Below are positions 27,301 to 34,737 of a stretch of DNA of 64,000 nucleotides, in pieces. The stretch covers positions 1 to 64,000 of the forward strand of contig NZ_JAHKKG010000016.1 of NCBI RefSeq assembly GCF_018829635.1, in the 5' to 3' direction. Under the pieces are notes generated by a model. That model did no database searches and was not told where the DNA came from. It saw only the letters and a program-made list of their open reading frames with translations. The translations under genes and the position numbers were made by a program. This stretch comes from Paractinoplanes bogorensis (GTDB taxonomy: Bacteria; Actinomycetota; Actinomycetes; Mycobacteriales; Micromonosporaceae). Each line of letters opens with the position of its first letter. Within the stretch, counting starts at the first letter, position 1.

Positions 27301-27650
27301 TCGCTCAGCCCGAGACGGTCCGGCCCGATGGGGACGACCCGGCGGCCGAGACCGCGGGGCTGCCGCCGGTGGCCGGGTCGGGCATCGTCACGGGCCGCGC
27401 TGTGGTGACCAAGGCCGACACGGCCGATGACGACTACGACATCAGCGGCTACGACCTGTCGCGTTACGAGTCGGAGCCCGTGGCCCCGCCGGCGGATCCG
27501 GAGCCGCTGCGGCTCACCGGGGCCGACGACCCGGACGCGGCCGACGACGAGGACGAGGACGACGAGGGCGACGACGAGCCGGTGGGCGCGGGTGCCGGTG
27601 GGCGCCGGCGTTCGCGGCGGGGCGGGGCCCGGCGGCGTACGCGTCCCTGA
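24390..27650 (+). CDS. rne: ribonuclease E/G family protein
   Basis: Endoribonuclease for mRNA decay and rRNA processing, 1086 residues. The catalytic core sits in the middle, as in actinobacterial RNase E: an S1 domain (about 510-590, GNVYLGKVQNVLPSMEAAFV), the DNase-I-like catalytic domain (VVDVNTGKYTG and VVIDFIDM with Mg-binding aspartates) and a Zn-link CDHCKGRG (C878, C881). The first ~490 residues are disordered, with alternating acidic tracts and arginine-rich patches (RRRRRGRRGRGRGKG) likely to bind RNA or partners. The C-terminal ~190 residues are also disordered. The start ATG at 24390 follows GGAGAG. It lies upstream of rplU-rpmA-obg, as in mycobacteria. Confidence 0.95.
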   Translation: MLDNEPRDTSGEQGGEAGGTTPPETAAVTTPARRTRAPRRKAAAPAAEAPADTSGAEPAADAAPGSSDPAADEAPVPAKKATRSRRKAVPAAAPAVTPEDAEAAVAAENAASAEAAPPVKATRARRKKAAPAVAAEEPAVAETPAVAEAPAVAEAPAVAEVPVAADAPAVAETPAEPVRVEALVEGEEPAVEEPDAEGTPIIGVIPLDTDFVEETPAPRRGRRAAALPPAVLFMPPDPTEATPPPPARRTRRGAAAVPAVAAETPAETPAVTEAEAGVAELPVAVEEPAETTRRSRRRRRGAADDAEPAAAEVTAPPIEEPVDETDESADDVEDGVDDENEDDEDGAAGRRRRRRGRRGRGRGKGPAEDGEQDEAEDGAEASADEESEDDEESDDGEGVTRRRRRRRRKGSSGDAETGGIEDGVHTVVRVREPRRTDEVQGVSGSTRLEAKRQRRRDGREQRRTRPPILSESEFLARREAVDRVMVVRQKPDRTQIAVMEDGILVEHYVSRSTSGTMVGNVYLGKVQNVLPSMEAAFVDIGRGRNAVLYAGEVNWDATGLEGRARSIEQALRSGDSVLVQVTKDPIGHKGARLSSHIALSGRHLVYVPNGNASGISRKLPDTERKRLRDVLKKLVPDGAGVIVRTAAEGASEDDLARDVKRLQAQWEEIQRKSAEGHAPVALSEEPDLVIRVVRDLFNEDFRELIVQGDSAYGELENYLNSVSPDLLERMHRYTGTGDVFADKRIDEQILKGLDRKVFLPSGGHLVFDRTEAMTVVDVNTGKYTGAGGNLEETVTRNNLEAAEEIVRQLRLRDLGGIVVIDFIDMVLESNRELVLRRLTECLGRDRTKHQVTEITSLGLVQMTRKRIGSGLLEAFSETCDHCKGRGVMIHTEPVPEKRTNGGSNGGAGNQVKAVAAAPARTESAPAAQQQPASSKSRRRRGGGGGDPVAEAPSEALEVAPPAQPETAQPEIAQPETVRPDGDDPAAETAGLPPVAGSGIVTGRAVVTKADTADDDYDISGYDLSRYESEPVAPPADPEPLRLTGADDPDAADDEDEDDEGDDEPVGAGAGGRRRSRRGGARRRTRP
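24808..24915 (+). repeat. 18-bp tandem repeats inside rne
   Basis: Six degenerate copies of an 18-bp unit (GTCGCGGAAGCCCCAGCC and variants) encode a run of VAE(A/T)PA hexapeptides in the disordered N-terminus of RNase E. Two adjacent units are identical, which shows recent slippage. Confidence 0.8.
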
Positions 27651-27665
27651 CGACTGATCGATGGG

Positions 27666-27704
27666 GAGCGGTTCGGTAAAGAAAGTTAACTGACCGGACC
27701 GCTC
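27666..27704 (+). terminator. rne terminator hairpin
   Basis: A 12-bp stem with one G-U pair (27666-27677 with 27693-27704) and an A-rich 15-nt loop lies 15 bp after the rne stop. There is no U-tract. Confidence 0.6.
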
Positions 27705-27767
27705 TCGTCGTGATGTCGGTTACCCTCTCGGGATCGATCAGCCTTCCCCCGAGGAGACCGACCCCCC

Positions 27768-28295
27768 ATGCACCGCTTCTCCCCGCGTCACGGCCTCGCC
27801 GTGTGTGCCGCCCTGGGCCTGCTCGCCCTGACGGCCGCCTGCTCCTCCGACGACGCGACCGATGCCGCCGCCGCGAACCCGTCCGCCGGCGCTGTGGGCG
27901 CCACGGCGTCGCCGCTCAACCCGCCGGACCCGTCTGTCGCGGCGGCCGCCGACGCCGCGCTGAGCGGCAACACCAAGGCCATCTGCGCTCAGGCTCAGCG
28001 GGCCCGCACGACCTTCGGCGAGCAGTTCGTGGCCAACCAGAAGCTGAAGATCGACAACGCGAGCAAGGACGCCGCGGCCAAGAAGGCGGCCGCCGACAAG
28101 TCGGCCCGCGACGTGAACAGCTTCTCCTATGCGCTGGCCGACATGGCCGGGCTCACCACCGACGCGCCCCTCAAGAAGGCCTTGACCGACATGAGTGCGC
28201 AGGTCAAGGCGCTCAAGGGCGATGTCGGCAAGCTGGACACCGAGAAGATGGACGCGTTCGCCGTTAAACTGGACAAGGCCTGCGGCAAGGCCTGA
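27768..28295 (+). CDS. secreted lipoprotein, function unknown
   Basis: A 175-residue lipoprotein precursor with a basic N-terminus, a hydrophobic stretch and the lipobox LTAAC (residues about 21-25), after which residues SSDDATD begin the mature protein. The mature part is Ala/Lys-rich and mostly helical, with two conserved-looking cysteines (AICAQAQ and the C-terminal DKACGKA) that could form a disulfide. No family is recognised. It sits between rne and rplU, a position that is variable in actinobacteria. Confidence 0.8.
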   Translation: MHRFSPRHGLAVCAALGLLALTAACSSDDATDAAAANPSAGAVGATASPLNPPDPSVAAAADAALSGNTKAICAQAQRARTTFGEQFVANQKLKIDNASKDAAAKKAAADKSARDVNSFSYALADMAGLTTDAPLKKALTDMSAQVKALKGDVGKLDTEKMDAFAVKLDKACGKA

Positions 28296-28490
28296 CCTGC
28301 ATCTGTTGCGGCCCCGCACGCGGCCCCGGTTTGGGATCGGGCCTCGTCATGAAGTACGCTTTCCAACGGCGCTTTTCCAGGCGTCGTGTTCTCGTGCAGG
28401 CCCGGGTTCGAGTCGGGCGAGAGCCGAGAGCCCAGCTCCATCCGCCAAGCAGCGATTGTCGCTGCGTAAGTCTCAGGGAGTCCGCGTCCG

Positions 28491-28805
28491 ATGTACGCGA
28501 TCGTCAAGACCGGCGGCAAGCAGTACAAGGTTGCCGAGGGCGACGTGATCGAGGTCGAGAAGCTCGCGGGTGCGCCCGGCGATGCGCTCAAGCTCGCCGC
28601 GATCCTCCTCGTCGACGGTGACAACCTGGTGACCGACGCGGCCAAGCTTGCCAACGTGACGGTGTCCGGCGAGATCGCCGAGCACACCAAGGGTCCGAAG
28701 ATCCGGATCCACAAGTTCAAGAACAAGACCGGTTACCACAAGCGCCAGGGGCACCGTCAGCCGCTGACGAAGATCAAGGTCACCGGCATCAAGAGCGGGA
28801 AGTAG
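28491..28805 (+). CDS. rplU: 50S ribosomal protein L21
   Basis: A 104-residue L21 that binds 23S rRNA together with L20. The signature opening MYAIVKTGGKQYKV and the C-terminal KRQGHRQPLTKIKV are intact. It has its usual partner rpmA 8 bp downstream and then obg. The 195 bp upstream (28296-28490) holds no gene and presumably carries the promoter and leader; I could not identify a specific leader structure. Confidence 0.98.
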   Translation: MYAIVKTGGKQYKVAEGDVIEVEKLAGAPGDALKLAAILLVDGDNLVTDAAKLANVTVSGEIAEHTKGPKIRIHKFKNKTGYHKRQGHRQPLTKIKVTGIKSGK

Positions 28806-28813
28806 GACCACTC

Positions 28814-29071
28814 ATGGCTCACAAAAAGGGTGCATCCAGCTCCCGCAACGGTCGTGACTCCGCCGCCCAGCGGCTCGGTGTCAAGCGCTTCGGTGGCCAG
28901 CTGGTCAGCGCCGGCGAGATCCTGATCCGCCAGCGCGGCACGAAGTTCCACCCGGGCGACCTGGTCGGCCGTGGCGGCGACGACACGCTGTTCGCCCTGG
29001 CGAACGGCAACGTGCTGTTCGGCACGAAGCGCGGTCGCAAGACCGTCAGCATCGTTCCGTCAGCGGAGTAA
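28814..29071 (+). CDS. rpmA: 50S ribosomal protein L27
   Basis: An 85-residue L27 whose N-terminal tail reaches the peptidyl-transferase centre. It begins MAHKKGASSSRNGRDS, the actinobacterial form without the cleaved Firmicutes extension, and contains QRGTKFHPGDLVGRGGDD. It is co-transcribed with rplU and followed by a terminator or attenuator hairpin before obg. Confidence 0.98.
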   Translation: MAHKKGASSSRNGRDSAAQRLGVKRFGGQLVSAGEILIRQRGTKFHPGDLVGRGGDDTLFALANGNVLFGTKRGRKTVSIVPSAE

Positions 29072-29081
29072 GTTTGCTTTC

Positions 29082-29117
29082 AAGCGGGCCGCGGACCTCC
29101 GGGTCCGTGGCCCGCTT
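29082..29117 (+). terminator. terminator/attenuator between rpmA and obg
   Basis: A 15-bp stem (29082-29096 with 29103-29117, one G-U pair) with a 6-nt loop is followed by TGTTTTT. It is a textbook intrinsic terminator placed 10 bp after rpmA and 24 bp before obg, so it should lower obg expression relative to the ribosomal proteins. Confidence 0.9.
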
Positions 29118-29140
29118 TGTTTTTCCTCTAGGAGTGAGCA

Positions 29141-30637
29141 GTGACCACGTTCGTAGACCGCGTCGTGCTGCACCTGCAGGCCGGTGACGGCGGGCACGGC
29201 TGCGTCTCGGTGCGCCGCGAGAAGTTCAAGCCGCTCGGCGGCCCCGACGGCGGCAACGGTGGGCACGGCGGTGGGGTCACCCTGGTCGTCGACCCTCAGC
29301 TGCACACGCTGCTCGACTTCCACTTCCACCCGCACATCAAGGCCTCCAACGGCGGCGGTGGCGCGGGCGCCAACCGCGACGGCGCGAACGGCAAAGACCT
29401 CGTGCTCAAGGTTCCCGACGGCACGGTCGTGCAGACCGCCGACGGCGAGGTGCTGGCCGACCTGATCGGCGCCGGCACCACCTATGAGGTGGCCCGCGGC
29501 GGCCGCGGCGGCCGCGGCAACGCCTCGCTGGCCAACACCCGCCGCAAGGTGCCGGGCTTCGCCGAACTGGGCGAGCCGGGCGACCAGCTCGACGCCGTGC
29601 TCGAGCTCAAGAGCGTGGCCGACGTCGGCCTGGTCGGCTTCCCGTCGGCCGGCAAGTCGTCGCTGATCTCGGTCATCTCGGCGGCCAAGCCCAAGATCGC
29701 CGACTACCCGTTCACCACCCTGGTGCCCAACCTCGGCGTGGTGCAGGCGGGCGACCAGACCTTCACCGTGGCCGACGTGCCCGGCCTGATCCCGGGCGCG
29801 GCCACCGGCAAGGGCCTGGGCATGCAGTTCCTGCGGCACATCGAGCGCACCTCGGTGCTGGTGCACGTGCTCGACGCGGCGACGCCCGAGATCGAGCGGG
29901 ACCCGCTGGCCGACCTCGACGCGATCGAGGCCGAGCTGGCGGCGTACGGCGGTCTCGAGGAGCGCCCGCGGCTGGTCGTGCTCAACAAGATCGACATCCC
30001 GGACGGGCGCGACCTGGCCGAGATGGTGCGGCCCGACCTCGAGGCCCGCGGCTACCGCGTGTTCGAGGTCAGCGCGATCACCCGCGAGGGCCTCAAGGAG
30101 CTCGTCTTCGCGCTGGCCGAGACGGTCGCGCAGCACCGGCTCGAGAAGCCCGCGCCCGAGCCCAGCCGGGTCGTGGTGCGCCCGCGGGCCGTCGACGAGG
30201 CCGGCTTCACGATCGAGCAGGACGACGAGGGCGTCTTCGTGGTGCGCGGCACCAAGGTCGAGCGCTGGGTGCGGCAGACGAACTTCGACAACGACGAGGC
30301 CGTGGGCTTCCTGGCCGACCGGCTCGACCGGCTCGGCGTCGAGGAGGCGCTCGGCAAGAAGGGTGCGAAGGCCGGCGACCCGGTGCGCATCGGTGAGCGC
30401 GAGTTCGACTGGCAGCCCAACGCGGGCGAATACGTGTCGGGCCCGCGCGGCTCCGACTCCCGCCTGGAAGAGGAGAACCAGCGTCCGTCGGCGGCCGATC
30501 GCCTCGCCGCGCGCAAGTCGCGCCGGGTGCGCTCCGACGACGAGCTGCTGCACATGGCGGCCGACGGAACGGTCACGACCGTGTCGAACGCCCACCGGCC
30601 GGTCCTGGTTACCGATGAGGACGACACCGACGAATAG
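29141..30637 (+). CDS. obg: GTPase Obg (CgtA)
   Basis: Ribosome-associated GTPase for 50S assembly and growth control, 498 residues. A glycine-rich Obg fold (about 2-158) precedes the G domain (160-330), with G1 GFPSAGKSS (about 166-174), G3 DVPGLIPGA and G4 NKID. An OCT domain (about 345-425) and a charged tail follow, typical of actinobacterial Obg. The GTG start at 29141 is preceded by AGGAG. The three-gene order rplU-rpmA-obg is near universal. Confidence 0.98.
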   Translation: MTTFVDRVVLHLQAGDGGHGCVSVRREKFKPLGGPDGGNGGHGGGVTLVVDPQLHTLLDFHFHPHIKASNGGGGAGANRDGANGKDLVLKVPDGTVVQTADGEVLADLIGAGTTYEVARGGRGGRGNASLANTRRKVPGFAELGEPGDQLDAVLELKSVADVGLVGFPSAGKSSLISVISAAKPKIADYPFTTLVPNLGVVQAGDQTFTVADVPGLIPGAATGKGLGMQFLRHIERTSVLVHVLDAATPEIERDPLADLDAIEAELAAYGGLEERPRLVVLNKIDIPDGRDLAEMVRPDLEARGYRVFEVSAITREGLKELVFALAETVAQHRLEKPAPEPSRVVVRPRAVDEAGFTIEQDDEGVFVVRGTKVERWVRQTNFDNDEAVGFLADRLDRLGVEEALGKKGAKAGDPVRIGEREFDWQPNAGEYVSGPRGSDSRLEEENQRPSAADRLAARKSRRVRSDDELLHMAADGTVTTVSNAHRPVLVTDEDDTDE

Positions 30638-30693
30638 GGCGTAGGCCAGCTTCACGCAACCATCCGGAAAGGGTGGGTGCCTAAGGTCACCTC

Positions 30694-31092
30694 GTGATGA
30701 TCGAAGCCAGGCCCGCCCTGGACCCCGAGCTGGCCGCCCTCGTCGCGGCCCAGCAGCACGAGGGCGGCCAGGACTTCGTGCCGGACGACCGGGCCGCGTA
30801 CTTCGTCGCGGTCGTCGACGGCCGGGCCGTGGCCTGTGCCGCCTGGCAGCCGGTGCCCGAGGCGGGCGTGGCCGAGCTGAACCGTCTCTACGTGCGACCG
30901 GCCTTCCGGGGTCGCGGCATCGCCCGGCAGCTGATCGTCGCGATCGAGGAGGAGGCGCTCGCCGAGGGCCGGCCCGTCGTCCGCCTCACGGCGGGGGCCG
31001 AGTCACCCGCGGCGATCGCCCTGTTCCAGTCCTCGGGGTACGACCGTTCCGGTGCCTGGTTCACGAAGCGGCTGGCGGCGTTAGTTCAGTAG
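30694..31092 (+). CDS. GNAT family N-acetyltransferase
   Basis: A 132-residue acetyltransferase of the GNAT fold. The acetyl-CoA pyrophosphate loop is RPAFRGRGIARQL, preceded by the strand ELNRLYVRP, and the C-terminal ALFQSSGYDRSGAWF strand is present. The substrate is unknown. The start is ATG at 30694 (a second ATG follows directly). Its 3' end overlaps the convergent trpS gene by 12 bp. Confidence 0.85.
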   Translation: MMIEARPALDPELAALVAAQQHEGGQDFVPDDRAAYFVAVVDGRAVACAAWQPVPEAGVAELNRLYVRPAFRGRGIARQLIVAIEEEALAEGRPVVRLTAGAESPAAIALFQSSGYDRSGAWFTKRLAALVQ

Positions 31093-32043
31093 ACCGATGG
31101 CCTCCCGGGTGCGGCGTACGGTCTCAGCTGCTCGCGGCTGCACCGACGCACGCCCCTTGGCCAGAATCTCGCGTACGTGGGAAGGGTCTTCGGACAGCTC
31201 GGCATACCGGGCCCGGATCGGCGCCAGCACCGCCTCGACCGCGTCCGTGACCTCCCTTTTCAGCGCGCCGTAGGACGTGAACTCACCCGGCTCGCGATCG
31301 GTGCAGGCGCGCAGGATGTCGAGCAGATTGCTGACGCCGGGCTGCGCCTCCCGGTCGTAGCGCACGACGCCCACCGTGTCGGTGACCGCGCGGGAGATCA
31401 CCCGGCGGATCGTCTCGGGCGGATCGAGCAGCCCGATCCGGCCCGCGGCCGACGGCGCGCTCTTGCTCATCTTGCGGACCGGATCGCTCAGGTCCATGAT
31501 CCGGGCGGCCGACTCCGGGCGAATCCCCTCGGGGACGGTGAAGGCCGGGCCGTAGCGCGCGTTGAACCGGGTGGCGATCGTGCGGGCGAGCTCGAGATGC
31601 TGGCTCTGATCGTCGCCGACCGGCACCTGGTCGATGTCGTGGACGAGGATGTCGGCCGCCATCAGCACGGGGTAGGTGAGCAGGCTGAGCCGGACGTTGC
31701 CCCCGCCGGCCGACTTCTCCTTGAACTGGATCATGCGGGCCGCCTCGCCGTAGCCGGTGACGCATTCCAGCAGGTAGTGCAGCTCGGTGTGCTCGGGGAT
31801 CTGGGAGTTGGCGATGATCGCGGTACGGGACGGGTCGACACCCGCCGCGAGCAGCACCGTTGCGACTGTGAGGGTGTTCTCGCGTACGCGGGAAGGGTCG
31901 TGCTCCAGGGTTAATGCGTGCAGGTCGGCGATCATGGCGATCGAGGGTCTGTCCTGAGCCGCCACCAGCGGGCGCATGGCTCCGATGAGGTTGCCGAGGT
32001 GCAGGTGGCCGGTGGGCTGGAAACCGGTGAGACGGCGTGTCAT
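31081..32043 (-). CDS. trpS: tryptophan--tRNA ligase
   Basis: Class I synthetase charging tRNA-Trp, 320 residues. The ATP signature appears as HLGN (15-18) in TGHLHLGNLIGAM and the KMSKS loop as VRKMSKSAPSAA. The ATG at 32043 is preceded by GGAGAA; an upstream in-frame reading to 32514 is not supported. The 140-bp leader encodes an 11-residue peptide with two adjacent Trp codons and alternative stems, so expression probably rises when charged tRNA-Trp is scarce. In Streptomyces an auxiliary, indolmycin-resistant trpS is known to be controlled by ribosome-mediated attenuation. Whether this is an auxiliary or the only TrpRS cannot be told here. Confidence 0.96.
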   Translation of the reverse strand: MTRRLTGFQPTGHLHLGNLIGAMRPLVAAQDRPSIAMIADLHALTLEHDPSRVRENTLTVATVLLAAGVDPSRTAIIANSQIPEHTELHYLLECVTGYGEAARMIQFKEKSAGGGNVRLSLLTYPVLMAADILVHDIDQVPVGDDQSQHLELARTIATRFNARYGPAFTVPEGIRPESAARIMDLSDPVRKMSKSAPSAAGRIGLLDPPETIRRVISRAVTDTVGVVRYDREAQPGVSNLLDILRACTDREPGEFTSYGALKREVTDAVEAVLAPIRARYAELSEDPSHVREILAKGRASVQPRAAETVRRTREAIGLLN

Positions 32044-32087
32044 TTCTTCTCCCGAGGATGAGGGCTGCCTCTCCCGGGACATGACAA

Positions 32088-32158
32088 CGGCCGCCCGGGA
32101 AGGGGCGGCCGCGAAGTGTGGATGCGCGTGGGGTGAGCCGCCCGTCAGGGCAGCCACC
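32088..32158 (-). promoter_or_regulatory. ribosome-mediated transcription attenuator of trpS
   Basis: Three competing stems can be drawn on the minus strand. Stem 1:2 pairs the Trp-codon segment (32158-32148) with 32143-32132: 11 bp with one bulged U and a UGAC loop. Stem 3:4 is the 9-bp terminator (32111-32103 with 32096-32088). Antiterminator 2:3 pairs GGGCGGC (32143-32137) with GCCGCCC (32109-32103), 7 bp, and excludes both others. A ribosome stalled on the Trp codons would cover segment 1 and free segment 2 for the antiterminator. The U-tract after stem 3:4 is weak. Confidence 0.85.
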
Positions 32159-32180
32159 AGGCAAGGTTCGCGATGCGCAT
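32145..32180 (-). CDS. trpS leader peptide (Trp-Trp)
   Basis: An 11-codon open reading frame encodes MRIANLAWWLP and ends in TGA. Trp codons 8 and 9 (TGG TGG, 32159-32154) lie in the 5' arm of the first attenuator stem. Trp is the rarest residue, and two in a row just upstream of trpS is the classical sign of attenuation. No Shine-Dalgarno is visible, but a -10 element ends 7 bp before the ATG, so the transcript is probably leaderless. Confidence 0.85.
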   Translation of the reverse strand: MRIANLAWWLP

Positions 32181-32187
32181 GGAACCC

Positions 32188-32196
32188 ACGATAGCA
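32188..32196 (-). promoter_or_regulatory. extended -10 promoter of the trpS leader
   Basis: On the minus strand TGC-TATCGT reads as an extended -10 (TGN plus TANNNT). Transcription would start about 7 bases later, at or next to the leader ATG at 32180. No good -35 is seen, which fits an extended -10 promoter. It lies in the divergent gap with pepN. Confidence 0.55.
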
Positions 32197-32227
32197 GCGG
32201 TCCGGCGCGTATCGGATGATGGAGCGC

Positions 32228-34723
32228 ATGCCTAGCTTGACCCGCGCCGAGGCCACCGCCCGGGCCGCCACCGTCGATGTCCAGGAGTACGAGGTCGATC
32301 TCGACCTGACCACCGGGGGCGAGACCTTCGGTTCCCGGACGGTGGTGCGGTTCGGCGCGCGGGAGGGCTCGTCGACCTTCCTCGAGTTCGAGCCGGTGTC
32401 GGTGGTCAAGATGACGCTCAACGGGTCGCCGCTGCCGGAGTCGGCGCTGGTCGACGGCCGGATCGAGCTGACCGGCCTGGCCGCGTCGAACGAGCTCGCG
32501 GTCGAGGCGGTCATGCGCTACTCGAACACCGGCGAGGGCCTGCACCGGTACGTCGACCCGGCCGACGGTTCGGTGTACGTCTATCAGCACATGTTCATCA
32601 ACAACGCCGGCCGGATCCTGCCCGCGTTCGACCAGCCCGACCTCAAGGCGTCGTTCCGGATCAGCGTGACCGCGCCCGGGAGCTGGCGGGTGGCCGCGAA
32701 CGGACCACTGGTGTCCGGCCGGGACGGGCGGTGGGAGTTCGCCGCGACCAAGCCGATCTCGACCTATCTGTGCTCGCTGATCGCCGGGCCTTACCACGAG
32801 GTCACCGACACCCACGACGGCATCCCGCTGGCCCTCTACGCCCGGGCCGCGCTGGCCGCCGAACTCGAGGCCGAGGCGCCCGAGATCTTCGAGATCACCA
32901 AGCAGTGTCTCGACCGCTACCACGAGATCTTCGACATCCGGTACCCGTTCGGCCACTACCAGCAGGCGTTCGCGCCCGAGTTCAACTTCGGCGCCATGGA
33001 GTATCCGGGTCTGGTCGTCTTCCGCGACGAGTTCATCTACCGGTCGGCGGTCACCGAGAGCGAGCGCGAGCACCGGGCCACCGTGATCGCCCACGAGATG
33101 GCCCACATGTGGTTCGGCGACCTGGTGACCATGGCCTGGTGGGACGATCTGTGGCTGAACGAGTCGTTCGCCGAGTACATGGGCACCCGGATCGCGGCCG
33201 AGGCCACCCGCTACACCGGCACGTGGACGACCTTCGCGATGCAGCGCAAGGCGTGGGGCCTGCGCGCCGACCAGCACCCGTCGACCCACCCGGTGGCGCC
33301 GGCCGAGGTCACCGACACCGACCAGGCGCTGCTCAACTTCGACGGCATCTCGTACGCCAAGGGCGCGGCCGTGCTCCGCCAGCTGGTCGCCTGGGTGGGC
33401 GACGAGGCGTTCCGGGCCGGGGTGAACGCGCACTTCGCGGCCCACGCCTACGGCAACGCCACGCTGGCCGACCTGCTGAGCGCGCTCTCCGAGTCGAGCG
33501 GGCGCGACCTGACCGCCTGGGCCGACGTGTGGCTGCGCCGGGCCCAGGTCAACACGCTGCGGTCCGCTGTCACTTCGGACGGCTCCCGCTACACCTCGGT
33601 GGTCATCGAGCAGAGCGCGCCCGACGCCTTCCCGACGCTGCGACCGCACCACCTGGGCATCGGCCTGTGGGACCGCCGGCCCGACGGCACGGTCGCGCGC
33701 CGCAAGCTGGTCGAGGTCGAGGTCGACGCCACCGGCCGGACCGAGGTGCCCGAGCTGACCGGTGAACCGGTGGCCGACCTGCTGCTGCTCAACGACGGCG
33801 ACCTGACGTACGCGAAGATCCGGCTCGACGACGAGTCGAACGCCGCCGTGCCGGTCATGCTGCCGCTGCTCGGCGACTCGCTGGCCCGCGCCGTGCTCTG
33901 GGCGGCCACGCTGGACGCGGTCGTCGACGGTGAACGCCCGGTCGCCGAGCTGGTCACGCTGGCCCTGGCCGCGCTGCCGGCCGAGTCCGAGGTGGTGATC
34001 GTCGAGGACGTGCTGCGGGCCACCCGCAGCCTGGTCGACCGCTACTCGACCCCGGAGACCCGCCCGGCCGCGCTGGAACTGGTCGCGCAGGCCGCCGACC
34101 GCCTGCTCGCCGCCTCCGAGCCGGGGGGATCGCGCCAGCTGGCCGCGGCCCGCGGACTGATCGGCGCCACCGTCGACACCGCCCGCCTGGGCGACTGGCT
34201 GGCCGGTCGCGAGGTGCCGCCGGGGCTGGCCGTCGACGACGATCTGCGCTGGCTGATCGTCTATCGGCTGGCCGTGCTGGGCGCGGCCGGTCCCGAGGTG
34301 ATCGACGCCGAGTTCGAGCGCGACCGCAGCGCCACCGGCGAGCAGTGGGCCGCCCGGTGCCGGGCCGCCCGCCCGGACGCGGAGGCCAAGGCGGCCGCGT
34401 GGGCGGCGATCATCTCCGACGCCACGCTGTCCAACCGGCTGGTCGAGATGACCGCCTCCGGCTTCTGGCAGGCCGAGCAGCTCGACCTGGTGCGGCCCTA
34501 TGTGGCCCGGTACTTCGCCGAGATGCCGGCCATGCTGCGGATCCGCACCGGGATGAGCGCCGAGCGTACGGCCACGGCCGCCTACCCCGACGTGATGGTC
34601 GAGCCGGAGACCCGTGAGCTGGCCGCGCGCCTGCTGGCCGACGACGATCTCGACCCGATCCTGCGCCGGGTGGTGCTGGACGCCGACGACGATCTGCGGC
34701 GTGCGCTGGCCGCCCGCAGTTGA
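32228..34723 (+). CDS. pepN: aminopeptidase N
   Basis: M1-family zinc aminopeptidase of 831 residues that removes N-terminal residues from peptides in the cytoplasm. The zinc motif HEMAHMWFGDLVTM (H289, H293) with the glutamate in WLNESFAEY is complete. The exopeptidase motif reads FNFGAMEYPG, so the usual GAMEN Asn is Tyr, as in several actinobacterial homologues. The C-terminal ERAP1-like helical domain is full length. ATGs at 32216, 32219 and 32228 are all possible; the last has GGAG just upstream (short spacing). The stop almost abuts nadD. Confidence 0.95.
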   Translation: MPSLTRAEATARAATVDVQEYEVDLDLTTGGETFGSRTVVRFGAREGSSTFLEFEPVSVVKMTLNGSPLPESALVDGRIELTGLAASNELAVEAVMRYSNTGEGLHRYVDPADGSVYVYQHMFINNAGRILPAFDQPDLKASFRISVTAPGSWRVAANGPLVSGRDGRWEFAATKPISTYLCSLIAGPYHEVTDTHDGIPLALYARAALAAELEAEAPEIFEITKQCLDRYHEIFDIRYPFGHYQQAFAPEFNFGAMEYPGLVVFRDEFIYRSAVTESEREHRATVIAHEMAHMWFGDLVTMAWWDDLWLNESFAEYMGTRIAAEATRYTGTWTTFAMQRKAWGLRADQHPSTHPVAPAEVTDTDQALLNFDGISYAKGAAVLRQLVAWVGDEAFRAGVNAHFAAHAYGNATLADLLSALSESSGRDLTAWADVWLRRAQVNTLRSAVTSDGSRYTSVVIEQSAPDAFPTLRPHHLGIGLWDRRPDGTVARRKLVEVEVDATGRTEVPELTGEPVADLLLLNDGDLTYAKIRLDDESNAAVPVMLPLLGDSLARAVLWAATLDAVVDGERPVAELVTLALAALPAESEVVIVEDVLRATRSLVDRYSTPETRPAALELVAQAADRLLAASEPGGSRQLAAARGLIGATVDTARLGDWLAGREVPPGLAVDDDLRWLIVYRLAVLGAAGPEVIDAEFERDRSATGEQWAARCRAARPDAEAKAAAWAAIISDATLSNRLVEMTASGFWQAEQLDLVRPYVARYFAEMPAMLRIRTGMSAERTATAAYPDVMVEPETRELAARLLADDDLDPILRRVVLDADDDLRRALAARS

Positions 34724-34737
34724 TCTATGCTCGTTTC

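Noticed and set aside
28401..28425. tRNA-like T-arm (CCCGGGTTCGAGTCGGGC) upstream of rplU
   Set aside because: A T-loop-like sequence with a 5-bp stem is present, but no matching acceptor, D or anticodon arms can be built at the right distance, so it is not a tRNA gene.
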